A DNA stretch of 64,000 nt from Flavobacteriales bacterium (GTDB lineage: Bacteria > Bacteroidota > Bacteroidia > Flavobacteriales_F > PHOS-HE28): NCBI GenBank assembly GCA_016715995.1, contig JADJXF010000025.1, forward strand, positions 1 through 64,000, given 5' to 3'. Below are positions 38,482-47,232 of this stretch, piece after piece. A program made the translations under genes and the position numbers. The notes beneath the pieces are model-generated. The model was not told the origin of the DNA. It made no database searches and worked only from the letters and a program-made list of their open reading frames with translations. Positions within the stretch are counted from its first letter, which is position 1. Each line of letters begins with the position of its first letter.

Positions 38482-38546
38482 GGTTGGGGGTTGTCCCGGC
38501 TCAAGGCCGGGATGACAGGTTGAGGAGTGGAGAGGTTGAGGGTTGT
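38482..38546. repeat. Composite repeat between carA and eno
   Basis: GGTTGAG/GGTTGGG-type units on both sides of a hairpin CCCGGC-TCAAG-GCCGGG inside TGTCCCGG...GGGATGACA. The central hairpin resembles the dispersed GTCATCCCGGC palindrome known from many genomes. It fills most of the gap. Confidence 0.75.
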
Positions 38547-38554
38547 ACCGGTCG

Positions 38555-39692
38555 CTACGCGTTTTGAGGCACGGTCCGCTCGACCTTATGGTGCTCCTTC
38601 ATCATTTGAACGAAGCGATCGAAGAGATAGCGGCTGTCGTAGGGTCCCGGACCGGCCTCGGGGTGGTATTGCACGCTGAAGACCGGTCGGCCCTTCAGCC
38701 GGATGCCGGCCACGCTTCCATCGTTCAGATGGACGTGCGTGATCGCCACGGCCTCGTGCTGCTCCGCATCGGACCGGTTCACCACGAAGCCGTGGTTCTG
38801 CGAGGTGATCTCGTCGCGGCCCGTGGTGAGGTCCTTGATCGGGTGATTGATGCCCCGATGACCGTGGTGCATCTTCTCGGTGCGCATGCCCAGGCTCTCG
38901 GCCAACAACTGATGACCGAGGCAGATGCCGAAGACCGGTAGCCCGCTGGCCACGATTTCCTTCACCAGCTCCACGCTCGCGGGCATCGCCGCCGGGTCGC
39001 CGGGGCCGTTGCTCAGCAGGATGCCGTCGGGCTTCCAGGCCATGAGCTCTACCACCGGCGTAGCCATGGGGAAGACCCGCACCACGCAGCCCCGTTCCAC
39101 CAGGCAGCGCTCGATGTTGCGCTTCGCGCCGAAGTCGACCAAGGCGACGCGGTGCGAAGAGCCACCAGAACCCACTTCATAGGGTTTCGCGGTGCTTACC
39201 GTGCTGGAAAGTTCCGTTCCTTCCATGCTCGGAGCGGCCTTCAAGCGCTCGCGCAGGACCTCAACATCCATCTCCGTACTGCTGATCAGCGCGTTCTGTG
39301 CGCCGTGGTCACGGATGTGACGAACCAGCTTGCGCGTATCCAGGTCGCTGATGCCCACGGTGCCGTGCGCCTTCAGGAAATCGTCCAACGAACCTGTTCC
39401 ACCGGGCCTGCTCCACACGTCGCTGTACTTCTTCACCACGAGGCCCGCGATGGTGATCTTGCCGCTCTCCTCCTCGCCCGCCTTCACGCCGTAATTGCCG
39501 ATGTGCGGCGAGGCCATCGTCATGATCTGGCCGGTATAGCTGGGGTCGGTGAAGATCTCCTGGTAGCCGGTCATGCCGGTGTTGAAGCAGATCTCCCCCT
39601 ACGGTGATGCCCGCTGCACCGATGGCGCGACCCCGGAAAAGCGTCCCGTCCGCAAGGAGGAGGAGAGCTTCGGGGCGCTGGCTGACGAGCAT
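38555..39692 (-). CDS. carA: Carbamoyl-phosphate synthase small subunit, interrupted by a frameshift
   Basis: Glutamine amidotransferase subunit that supplies ammonia to CarB for pyrimidine and arginine synthesis. The N-terminus from 39692 (MLVSQRPEALLLLADGTLFRG) runs to GITVG, then leaves frame. MTGYQEIFTDPSYTG and all later motifs (VALVDFGAKRNIERC, the class I amidotransferase nucleophile in FGICLGHQLLAESLG, and YHPEAGPGPYDS) continue in another frame to 38555. On the coding strand a run of five G (complement of 39595-39599) should be four: this restores VGEICFNTGMTGYQE. A homopolymer sequencing insertion is the likely cause. Joined length about 379 codons, normal for CarA. Confidence 0.92.
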
Positions 39693-39834
39693 CGTTGGGT
39701 GTGTGGCACGACTGCCTTCCGGCAGCGGCGCGAAGATATCCGACGCGGCATACGTGGCACCCGGCGATCATCCACAAGTGTTGAAAAGCCCTTCGCGCAA
39801 CAGCATCCCCACCGGCAATCCGCATCTTAGCCGG

Positions 39835-40305
39835 ATGACCGAGGAGGAGCACATGCGCGAGGCCATCCGCCTGTCCGTGGAGAACGTGGAGAGCGGCAAG
39901 GGCGGTCCGTTCGGATGCGTCATCGTGAAGGACGGGCGCATCATCGCACGCGGCGCGAACGAGGTCACCACGACCAACGACCCGACGGCCCATGCCGAGG
40001 TGGTGGCGATCCGGGGAGCATGCAAGGCGCTTGGCACGTTCCAACTCGACGGCTGCGAGATCTATTGCAGCTGCGAGCCCTGCCCGATGTGCCTCGGCGC
40101 GATCTACTGGGCGCGGCCGAAGGCCATCTACTTCGCCAACACGAAGAGCGACGCCGCAGCGATCGATTTCGACGACCAGTTCATCTATGAGGAGATCGAA
40201 CGACCAATCGCGCAGCGCAGGCTGTTCACGCGACAACTGCTGCGCGACGAAGCGCTCGTGGCGTTCGAGAAGTGGAAGACCAGCCCGTTGAAGATCGCCT
40301 ATTGA
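39835..40305 (+). CDS. guaD: Guanine deaminase, cytidine-deaminase fold (GuaD type)
   Basis: Deaminates guanine to xanthine, the entry step of the adjacent purine catabolic cluster. 156 residues from the ATG at 39835; the longer open frame upstream has no similarity. Zinc site: HAEV (in PTAHAEVVAIRGACK) and PCPMC (in CEPCPMCLGAIYW). The sequence TNDPTAHAEV...CEPCPMCLGAIYWARPKAI, in these separate blocks, resembles Bacillus GuaD more than the tRNA adenosine deaminase TadA. It is followed by xdhA after 3 bases. Confidence 0.88.
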   Translation: MTEEEHMREAIRLSVENVESGKGGPFGCVIVKDGRIIARGANEVTTTNDPTAHAEVVAIRGACKALGTFQLDGCEIYCSCEPCPMCLGAIYWARPKAIYFANTKSDAAAIDFDDQFIYEEIERPIAQRRLFTRQLLRDEALVAFEKWKTSPLKIAY

Positions 40306-40308
40306 GCC

Positions 40309-41709
40309 ATGCTGTCCTTCATCCTGAACGACCTGCTCGTGGAGAGCGATGCGCCGGAAGGCATGGTGCTGCTCGACCTCATCCGCTACCACAACCACCT
40401 GCCGGGCACCAAGATCGGCTGCCGCGAAGGAGATTGCGGGGCGTGCACGGTGCTCGTTGGTGAATTGAAGGACGACCGGGTGGAGTACCGTTCGATGACC
40501 TCCTGCCTGCTGGCGCTCGCCTCCGTTCAGGGAAAGCACATCGTGACCGTGGAAGGCCTGAACATGGAGAAGCTGACTCCGGTCCAACAAGCGCTGGTGG
40601 ACGAGAGCGGCACGCAATGCGGTTTCTGCACGCCGGGCTTCGTGGTGTCGTTGAGCGGTTGCTGCCTCTCGCGCGAAGCGGTGACGAAGGATCTCGCCAT
40701 TCGTGCCATCGACGGGAACATATGCCGCTGCACGGGCTACAAGTCGATTGAGCGCGCGGCGGCTATCGTTGCGGAAAAACTGTCGAAGAAGGACGCAAGG
40801 AATCCGTTGAAGTGGTCGGTGGAGAACGGTTTCCTCCCCTCCTATTTTGCACGCATCAAGCCACGGATGCAAGCCATCAAGCCGAACAACGGGCACCGAA
40901 AAGACAACGGCATTCCCTTGGGCGGCGGCACTGACCTCTACGTACAGAAGCACGACACGATGCACCACGCCGCGATCCGCTCGGTGTTCAACGATGGGGA
41001 TCTGAAAGGCATCCGCGTCGAAGGGGATCAGTGCATCATAGGCGGTGCCTGCGTGGCGAACGACCTGCTGGAATCGAAGGAATTGCGCGATCACTTCCCG
41101 AACATCGAGAAGCACCTTCTCTTGGTGTCATCCACACCCATCCGCAACATGGGCACGGTGGTGGGCAATTTCGTGAACGCCTCGCCCATCGGGGACCTCA
41201 CGGTGTTCTTCCTGGCGCTGAACAGCACGATCACATTACAAGGCAAGAGTGAACGCAGCCTAAAGCTCCGCGACCTTTATGAGGGCTACAAGCAGCTCGA
41301 CAAGTCACCAGATGAGATCGTGACTTCCGTGCGCTTCACACTTCCCGGAAAGAACACGCGCTTCCACTTCGAGAAGGTCAGCAAGCGCACCTACCTCGAC
41401 ATCGCGAGCGTGAACAGCGCGATACGCCTTGAAATGGATGGCGACACGATCCAGGAAGCGCATGTGAGCGCTGGTGGCGTGGCTCCCATCCCGAAATACC
41501 TAGCGAACACGTCCGCGTTCCTCGCAGGAAAGACGATTACAAACGATACGGTGCGTGCTGCGATCACCGTGATGAACGATGAGATCGCGCCAATCAGCGA
41601 TGCACGCGGAACAGCGGACTACAAGCGTTTGCTGCTGCGACAACTGTTCTTCGCGCACTTCATGGAGTTGTTCCCGGAGCGTCTCACCTTGAAGGAACTG
41701 GTCGCATGA
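40309..41709 (+). CDS. xdhA: Xanthine dehydrogenase, [2Fe-2S]/FAD subunit
   Basis: 466 residues. The N-terminal plant-type ferredoxin domain has CREGDCGACTVLVG and a later cysteine (CLLAL). The second [2Fe-2S] domain has CGFCTPGF and CRCTGY. From about residue 190 an FAD domain follows (GGGTDLYV, TPIRNMGTVVGNFVNASPIGD in part). Oxidises hypoxanthine to xanthine and urate together with the molybdenum subunit. The stop overlaps the xdhB start by ATGA, as expected for translational coupling. Confidence 0.93.
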   Translation: MLSFILNDLLVESDAPEGMVLLDLIRYHNHLPGTKIGCREGDCGACTVLVGELKDDRVEYRSMTSCLLALASVQGKHIVTVEGLNMEKLTPVQQALVDESGTQCGFCTPGFVVSLSGCCLSREAVTKDLAIRAIDGNICRCTGYKSIERAAAIVAEKLSKKDARNPLKWSVENGFLPSYFARIKPRMQAIKPNNGHRKDNGIPLGGGTDLYVQKHDTMHHAAIRSVFNDGDLKGIRVEGDQCIIGGACVANDLLESKELRDHFPNIEKHLLLVSSTPIRNMGTVVGNFVNASPIGDLTVFFLALNSTITLQGKSERSLKLRDLYEGYKQLDKSPDEIVTSVRFTLPGKNTRFHFEKVSKRTYLDIASVNSAIRLEMDGDTIQEAHVSAGGVAPIPKYLANTSAFLAGKTITNDTVRAAITVMNDEIAPISDARGTADYKRLLLRQLFFAHFMELFPERLTLKELVA

Positions 41710-44055
41710 ACACTAGTTCTAAGAAAGGCGCCGACCGCTTGATCCCTGATCAGGACAAGGGGGTTTCCGGCAAGGAAATAAAGGCGCGAGATGACATGTC
41801 GGACCTGCGCAATGTGGATGGCAACGGCCACGTGACCGGTCGCTCGACTTATCTGGACGATATCCCGGTGCAACAGGGTACGCTCTACGCGCTGCCTTAC
41901 GACGCACCTACGGCGCACGCGCACATTAAGAAGCTCGATGTGAGCGAAGCGGCTGCGTTCCCCGGCGTAGTGCGGATCCTCACCTTCAAGGACATTCCCG
42001 GCGAGAACCAGATCGGCGGCATCATCGCGGACGAGCCGTTGTTCGCAGAACACGAGATCCACTTCTGGGGCATGCCGGTGGCGCTGATCATCGCCACGAG
42101 CGAGCATGCGGCCGTGCAGGCGCGCAAGCTCATCACCATCGAGCTGGAGGAACTGCCTGTCATCACCGACCCACGCGAAGCCCGGGCGAAAGGTGAATTG
42201 ATCGTTCCACCGCGCACGTTCAAACTCGGTGACACGAAGAGTGTGTGGAGCGAATGTGCGCACGTGATCGAAGGGCGCGCGGACACGAACGGTCAGGAGC
42301 ACCTGTACATCGAGACACAGGGCGCATACGCATACCCAACGGAGCACGACAGCATCCGCATCGCTTCGAGCACGCAAGGCCCAACGGCGGTTCAACGCAC
42401 CATCGCACGCGTGCTGGGCATCCCCATGCACCGCATTGAAGTGGATGTGACCCGTCTCGGTGGCGGCTTCGGCGGCAAGGAGGATCAAGCGTCAGCGTGG
42501 GCAGCGTTGGTGGCGCTTGCTGCCTTTATCCTGAAAAAGCCCGTTAAGCTCGCGATGCACCGCATGGACGACATGCGCATGACCGGCAAGCGGCATCCAT
42601 ACAGCAGCGATTTCAAGATCGGCTTCGACAAGGAGCTGAAGATCGTGGCGTACGAGGCCAGCTTCCACCAGAATGCCGGTGCTGCTGCTGACTTGTCACC
42701 TGCCGTCATGGAGCGCACCCTCTTCCACTCGACCAACAGCTACTTCGTACCGAACGTGGAGGTGACCGCCTACTCCTGCCGCACGCACCTGCCGCCTAAC
42801 ACGGCATTCCGAGGCTTCGGTGGCCCGCAAGGCATGTTCGTGATCGAATCCGCGATCGCGAAAGCGGCACAAGAACTCGGCGTGAGTGCGCGGGAGATCC
42901 AGGAACGCAACCTGTTGCAGGAAGGTGACGAGTTCTCTTACGGCCAGATCGCGCAGCGCGTGAACGCATCACCCGCTTGGGAACTCGCCGCGAAGACCTT
43001 CGATTTCGCGAAACAGCAAGCCGAGATCGATGCCTTCAACGCGAAGAGCGCAACACACGTGAAAGGCATGGCCATCATGCCCATCTGCTTCGGCATCTCG
43101 TTCACCAATACGCCGATGAACCATGCGCGGGCGCTGGTCCATGTGTACCAGGACGGCAGCGTGGGCGTGAGCACCGGGGCGGTGGAAATGGGTCAGGGCG
43201 TGAACACCAAGATGGTTCAGGTCGCAGCGGCCGTTTTCTCAATCGACCCGTCGCGGGTGAAGATCGAAAGCACCAACACCACGCGCGTAGCGAACACCAG
43301 TCCCAGCGCGGCCAGCGCCACGGCGGACCTGAACGGCAAGGCGCTGGAGATCGCCTGCAATGCGATCCTCGCACGGCTGCAGGAGAAGGCATCACGCATC
43401 CTCAAGAGCACACCGGACGCGATCACCATCGTGAACGAAGCGCGTGCTGAACAACGGCCAGCCCACCGACCTCGACTGGAAGAAGCTCGTGCACGCCGCG
43501 CACTGGGACCGCGTGAACCTGAGCGAGAGCGGCCACTACGCCACGCCGGAGATCCACTTCGACAAGACGAAGGAGAAGGGCCATCCCTTCGCTTATCACG
43601 TCTATGGCACGGCAGCGGTGATGGTCACGGTGGACTGCATCCGCGGCACCTATGAGATCGATGCGGTGAAGCTGGTACACGACTTCGGCAAGCGCATGAA
43701 CGACTCGGTGGACATCGGCCAGATCGAAGGCGGCCTGGTGCAGGGCCTCGGCTGGATGACGATGGAGGAGATCGTCTACAACGACAAAGGCAAGCTCCTG
43801 AGTAACGCGCTGAGCACCTACAAGGTGCCCGACATCCACAGCGTACCGAAGGAGATCACGATCGAGGCGCTACCGACCGACGGCCACCCGCTGGCCATCC
43901 GCCGCAGCAAGGCCGTGGGTGAGCCACCGCTGATGTACGGCATCGGGGTGTACTTCGCGATCCAGAACGCGATCAGGGCCTTCCGGCCGGATGCGCGCAT
44001 GGTGTTCGATGCGCCGTACACGCCGGAGAAGGTGTTGATGAGCTTGTACAAATAG
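41706..44055 (+). CDS. xdhB: Xanthine dehydrogenase molybdopterin subunit, interrupted by a frameshift
   Basis: Large subunit holding the molybdopterin centre. Motifs in the first frame: GGGFGGKEDQASAW, FRGFGGPQGMFVIE and VEMGQGVNTKMVQVAA. After ITIVNE the frame is lost and the C-terminal part (VLNNGQPTDLDWKKLV, GLGWMTMEEI and the active-site region SKAVGEPPLM with its glutamate) is read in another frame to 44055. Deleting the G at 43440 gives NERVLNNG and joins the two parts. Total about 782 codons, normal for XdhB. Probably a sequencing insertion. It overlaps xdhA by four bases. Confidence 0.9.
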
Positions 44056-44061
44056 GTTTCG

Positions 44062-44577
44062 ATGAGATACCGCATTTTCAAACTAGTGGCAGTGTTCATA
44101 GCCGGTCAGTTCGTGATGTGTTCAACAAACAAAAACTACAAGCTAGACTACGATCAGATGATTATTCTCGATGCTGAGTCTCTCGGAGAGGCTGGCATTG
44201 GAGAAGCATATCAAGTGCTGCTTCCGAAGCTCCGTGAATTCGTGAAGGATCCGGCAAAAGTTGAAGAGTTGGAAGACCCGGATCCACCGTCCTACTCTGT
44301 GCGAAGCCAAGGAGTCGAGTACGTCGTCTATGCACCGGAGCTCCCTGAAGAAGGGGGGCAAAGCTGGGGGAGAGCGACTTATGCGTTCTTCCGCATCGTC
44401 AATCAACAGCTAGAGCACTCCTCAATCCGTTTCTATGCCATAAACGGTGGTAATGATCTCGGTGGAATGTTCCTCACCGAGTCCGAGAGCGCCGCCGCAA
44501 GGCTTTCACTTCCGAATAAAACCGATTGGCCATACCTGCCGACGAATGAGGCTCCATGGTTCGGCCAGTATCACTAG
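44062..44577 (+). CDS. Unknown protein in a lower-GC islet
   Basis: 171 residues. The N-terminus (RIFKLVAVFIAGQFVMCS) is hydrophobic and may be a signal peptide or poor lipobox around C20. The rest is acidic with a DPDPPSYS segment and two conserved-looking aromatic stretches (YAFFRIVNQQL, WPYLPTNEAPWFGQYH). No family recognised. Codon use is visibly less GC-rich than in the flanking xdh and ureide genes, so it may be acquired. It ends in a CTAG shared with the stop of the next, convergent ORF. Confidence 0.55.
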   Translation: MRYRIFKLVAVFIAGQFVMCSTNKNYKLDYDQMIILDAESLGEAGIGEAYQVLLPKLREFVKDPAKVEELEDPDPPSYSVRSQGVEYVVYAPELPEEGGQSWGRATYAFFRIVNQQLEHSSIRFYAINGGNDLGGMFLTESESAAARLSLPNKTDWPYLPTNEAPWFGQYH

Positions 44578-45161
44578 GCTGACGAAGACTCCACCTGCGT
44601 GTCAAGAATGCCACGCATAAGGACTAGCGAGAACTTCACTCCATCTTTTTCGGGCAACAAGTCCTTCAGCAAGATTCGAGAGTCTGGGTTGTACTCCACC
44701 GGGAACTGAATAGAGAGATAAGTCATTCTCTTCTTGTTGGCTTCCCAGAAGCGGTACTTCACTTCCTTTCGGCCTTGATACTTCTTGAGGAAGCGGTCTA
44801 TTGATTGGCCTTCCTTGTTCCAATTGACCAACGCTCCACTCACCCATACATCATCCCAAGAATCGAAGAGTGGAAAATGTGCAACGACATTCCTAATGAA
44901 CTTGAACAGCTCGCTTGCTATCTCTGATTCCATTGGTGGACGGGACTTCTTCATTTGCTCCAAGACCCATCCGATTGGCTCATAGTTGAGCAACTCACCA
45001 TAGACTGCGAACACCTCCTTGACCTTGGCGTAGCGGTACCAAGGCTCCTTGGTCCAAAACGAATCGGCCATCAGCTCATCGAACAGGTCATAAAACCGAT
45101 CGTATGCGAGCGTCAGGAACTGCACTTCTGCTGGTGTCGGGCGAGGGTCTGCGGCCATCAC
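44574..45161 (-). CDS. Putative HEPN-domain protein in the lower-GC islet
   Basis: 195 residues, mostly helical, no signal peptide. IRNVVAHFPLFDSWDDVW carries R90-N91-x3-H95, an R-x4-H pattern with Asn after Arg that is typical of HEPN RNases and of the pEK499_p136-like HEPN family, whose members also show HFP...W after the histidine. HEPN proteins act as RNA-cleaving toxins or defence effectors, though many are inactive or unstudied. The assignment rests on this motif and predicted helicity only. Convergent with the 44062 ORF, so not a classical co-directional toxin-antitoxin pair. Confidence 0.55.
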   Translation of the reverse strand: MMAADPRPTPAEVQFLTLAYDRFYDLFDELMADSFWTKEPWYRYAKVKEVFAVYGELLNYEPIGWVLEQMKKSRPPMESEIASELFKFIRNVVAHFPLFDSWDDVWVSGALVNWNKEGQSIDRFLKKYQGRKEVKYRFWEANKKRMTYLSIQFPVEYNPDSRILLKDLLPEKDGVKFSLVLMRGILDTQVESSSA

Positions 45162-45205
45162 TTGATGCTTGGTCTGAGCAATATAGCTGCGGCATTTCGC
45201 GTGAC

Positions 45206-45267
45206 GGATTGAAGCGGAAAGCCCGCAAGCGCTGTAATCAGCGCGCGGACTTGGAGCGGAAAGCCGG
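45206..45267. repeat. GCGGAAAGCC repeat pair around a hairpin
   Basis: Two similar 20-base sequences (GGATTGAAGCGGAAAGCCCG at 45206 and GGACTTGGAGCGGAAAGCCG at 45247) flank a perfect GCGCTG-TAAT-CAGCGC hairpin (45229-45244). The block sits between the HEPN-type ORF and the DUF6986-type gene. The rest of the 137-base gap shows nothing else. Confidence 0.6.
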
Positions 45268-45298
45268 ACCCTGGCTGCATTTGAGCCGGGGGCACGCC

Positions 45299-46738
45299 CT
45301 AATGACCTACTTCTTCCTCCGCCCTTCGAGGATCTTCAGGAACGAGCGCGTCCGGATCTCCGCCAACGAAAGCCCCGTGGCCAGCGCCTCCTGCTCGCTG
45401 ATGGCCCCGCAATTCAGCCCGCGCAGGAAGTAGTTGAGCAGGCCCTGACCGGTCGCGGCATCGTCGAAGACATCGCTGGTGAGCGTGGCGCGCGCGGCGC
45501 GTTCCACGAAGGCCTTGAGGCGCGCGGCGGCATCGTCGTAGCTCTCCAGGAAGAAGCTGTAGACGGCGGCGTAAGCGCATGGGGAATTGCGCGGGGTTGA
45601 GGTCCCAGCCCTGGTAGAGGCCTTTCCAGAGCGAGTGGCGCGTGTGGTCATACGCCTTCTTCCAGTTGCGGTGTACCACGGCCTTGTTCTCCGCGCGTTG
45701 CTTCGGCGTCAGTTTCGCTCCTCTGTGCGGACCGATGGGCATCACGTTGGTGGCGCCGTCGCTGAGCCAGATCCCCGTGGCGCCGAGCGAGACCTTCATC
45801 ATCATGTGCGCGAAATCGCACACGGCGTGGCCCATGTCCTGGTACTTCGCGGTGATGTTGTTGGCGGCCGTGTAGTCGTAGGTGCCGAAGGCCGTGGCGA
45901 TCATGCGGCCCTTGCTGGAGAGCACGTAGCGCCGCAGCGGGTTGCTGCCGTCCGCGCCGATCACGGACTGCGTGGTCTCCACCATCATCTCCATCTTCAG
46001 CGCGTTCTTCGGGATCTTGGTATTGCTCTCGATCGCTTCGAAGAGTTGCACCAGCGCCGTGATCTGCTCGGGGATCGTCACCTTCGGCAGCATCACCACG
46101 AAGTTGTCGGGCAGTTTGCCGTTGGTGGCTTTGGCGAGCGTGGTGAGGAAGATGTCCAGCGTGCGCGCGCCGCGCTCCTTCAGGTCCTCGGTGAAGGGCT
46201 TGATGCGGATGCCGATGAAGGGCGGCAGCGACTTCGCTTTCATCCCCTTGGCCACTTCCAGCGCGGCCTGCACGGCCGTGGCATCCTCCTCTTCCCAGCT
46301 ACGGTTGCCGAAACCGTCCTCGAAGTCGATGCGGAAATCCTCCAGCGCCTCAGTGCGCAGCTTGTGGATCACCTTGTTGTAGGTGGCGTAGGCGAGCCAG
46401 CCCGTTTCATCCTTGCGTTTGGCGGGCGTCAACTTGTCGAAACGCTTCACCAGCTTGGCGATGTCGGCCGGTTTCTTCGGCAGCTTCTCGTGGCCGGGCA
46501 GTTCCAGCGCGCGGGCGAACTCCGTGAAGTCAGCAGCATTCTCGAGCAGCGTCTTCAGCGCGGCGTTGGCCATCTTCTGTGCGGTGTCGGCGCGGAAAAG
46601 GTCGGCGCCGCCGTACACGGTATGCACGGGCTGGCGGTCGGGGCGGTCGCCGGGGTAGATGGCTTGGAAGGCTTTGTTGGCCCTGCCGAGCGTGGCGAGG
46701 ATGCGTGACGAGTCAGACTTGGGAATGGAGAAGTTCAT
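45299..46738 (-). CDS. HpcH/HpaI-CitE-like TIM-barrel protein (DUF6986-type), interrupted by a frameshift
   Basis: Predicted carbon-carbon lyase-like enzyme. The frame from 46738 shows DFRIDFEDGFGNRSWEEEDA (acid residues typical of CitE-like metal sites), the FVVMLPKVTIPEQI strand, MEMMVETTQSVIGADG and FGTYDYTAANNI, then WDLNPAQFPM, after which it goes out of frame. The true C-terminus (YAAVYSFFLESYDDAAARLKAF and on to ILEGRRKK) is in another frame ending near 45307. One extra A at 45573/45574 (T on the coding strand) explains it. I infer a role in disposing of glyoxylate or a related product because it sits in the ureide cluster; no substrate can be read from sequence. Confidence 0.7.
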   Translation of the reverse strand: MNFSIPKSDSSRILATLGRANKAFQAIYPGDRPDRQPVHTVYGGADLFRADTAQKMANAALKTLLENAADFTEFARALELPGHEKLPKKPADIAKLVKRFDKLTPAKRKDETGWLAYATYNKVIHKLRTEALEDFRIDFEDGFGNRSWEEEDATAVQAALEVAKGMKAKSLPPFIGIRIKPFTEDLKERGARTLDIFLTTLAKATNGKLPDNFVVMLPKVTIPEQITALVQLFEAIESNTKIPKNALKMEMMVETTQSVIGADGSNPLRRYVLSSKGRMIATAFGTYDYTAANNITAKYQDMGHAVCDFAHMMMKVSLGATGIWLSDGATNVMPIGPHRGAKLTPKQRAENKAVVHRNWKKAYDHTRHSLWKGLYQGWDLNPAQFPMRLRRRLQLLPGELRRCRRAPQGLRGTRRARHAHQRCLRRCRDRSGPAQLLPARAELRGHQRAGGAGHGAFVGGDPDALVPEDPRRAEEEVGH

Positions 46739-46742
46739 CGGG

Positions 46743-47232
46743 GTGAATATCGAACATCGAACACTGAATTTCGAATGTCGAAGTGAATGCAGGGCCCGCG
46801 ATCACTTCGCTGCGCGCAGGTTCGCTTCGGCCGTGCGTACGCTTGCCACGAAGATGGCGGTCAACTCATTGCATTCGGTCAAGCCTGCCTTAACCAGATC
46901 GTGCTCCTTCAAAAGGCCGGAGCGATCGATGATCTTCAGACAGACCCGACACTCGCGCAACTCCTTGAGGCAGATCTTGACTTTATGGATGAAGTCCTTC
47001 CGCGATTCGCCGCTCTGCGCTTCGCCATAGTTCAGTGCGGGAGAAGTACCTGAACGCGTGAGCTGCCCGGAAAGATGTTGACCCGCGTACGACTTTGGGA
47101 GAGCATCGGCCACTTTCAACATCAACACCGAGAAGTCGACCAACCGATCCTCCAGGTCGAACTTCCTCGGTTGAACTGTCCCGGGCATTTCACTTCGATG
47201 TTCAGTGTTCGCCATTCAATGTTCGATATTTC
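46743..47232. mobile_element. Inverted-repeat element carrying a four-helix-bundle (23S IVP-type) gene
   Basis: About 490 bases bounded by imperfect terminal inverted repeats of about 48 bases: 46743-46790 (units like ATCGAAC, start GAATATCGAACATCGAAC) and 47185-47232 (its reverse complement begins GAAATATCGAACATTGAA and also contains GAACACTGAACATCGAAGTG). The single ORF fills the space between and starts inside the right repeat. It separates the DUF6986-type gene from uraH, which are otherwise part of one run, and abuts the uraH stop. No transposase and no clear target duplication are seen. Confidence 0.7.
46802..47215 (-). CDS. Four-helix-bundle protein, 23S rRNA intervening-sequence (IVP/S23) family
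   Basis: 137 residues. The body (FDLEDRLVDFSVLMLKVADAL, RSGTSPALNYGEAQSGESRKDFIHKVKICLKELRE in parts, ending in NELTAIFVASVRTAEANL) is the classic S23/TIGR02436 four-helix bundle, known from intervening sequences of 23S rRNA genes and related to the Avd protein of diversity-generating retroelements. Its biochemical role is unknown. The first ten or so residues (MANTEHRSEM) are encoded by the right terminal repeat of the element, so the gene begins inside a repeat. Confidence 0.88.
   Translation of the reverse strand: MANTEHRSEMPGTVQPRKFDLEDRLVDFSVLMLKVADALPKSYAGQHLSGQLTRSGTSPALNYGEAQSGESRKDFIHKVKICLKELRECRVCLKIIDRSGLLKEHDLVKAGLTECNELTAIFVASVRTAEANLRAAK

Noticed and set aside
39309..39692. 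A separate small protein upstream of carA
   Set aside because: Only its first ~30 residues are conserved, as the CarA N-terminus; the rest is out of frame.
39571..41115. A 514-codon minus-strand frame
   Set aside because: Antisense to guaD and xdhA and overlapping carA; composition is that of a shadow frame.
43444..44055. A separate short xanthine dehydrogenase-like gene
   Set aside because: It is the C-terminal part of xdhB, rejoined by removing one base at 43440.
44062..45161. The islet ORF pair as a classical toxin-antitoxin operon
   Set aside because: The two ORFs are convergent, the partner has an exported-looking N-terminus, and neither resembles a MNT or other known antitoxin.
46743..47232. 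The IVP element as a 23S rRNA intervening sequence
   Set aside because: There is no rRNA sequence on either side; the flanks are protein genes.
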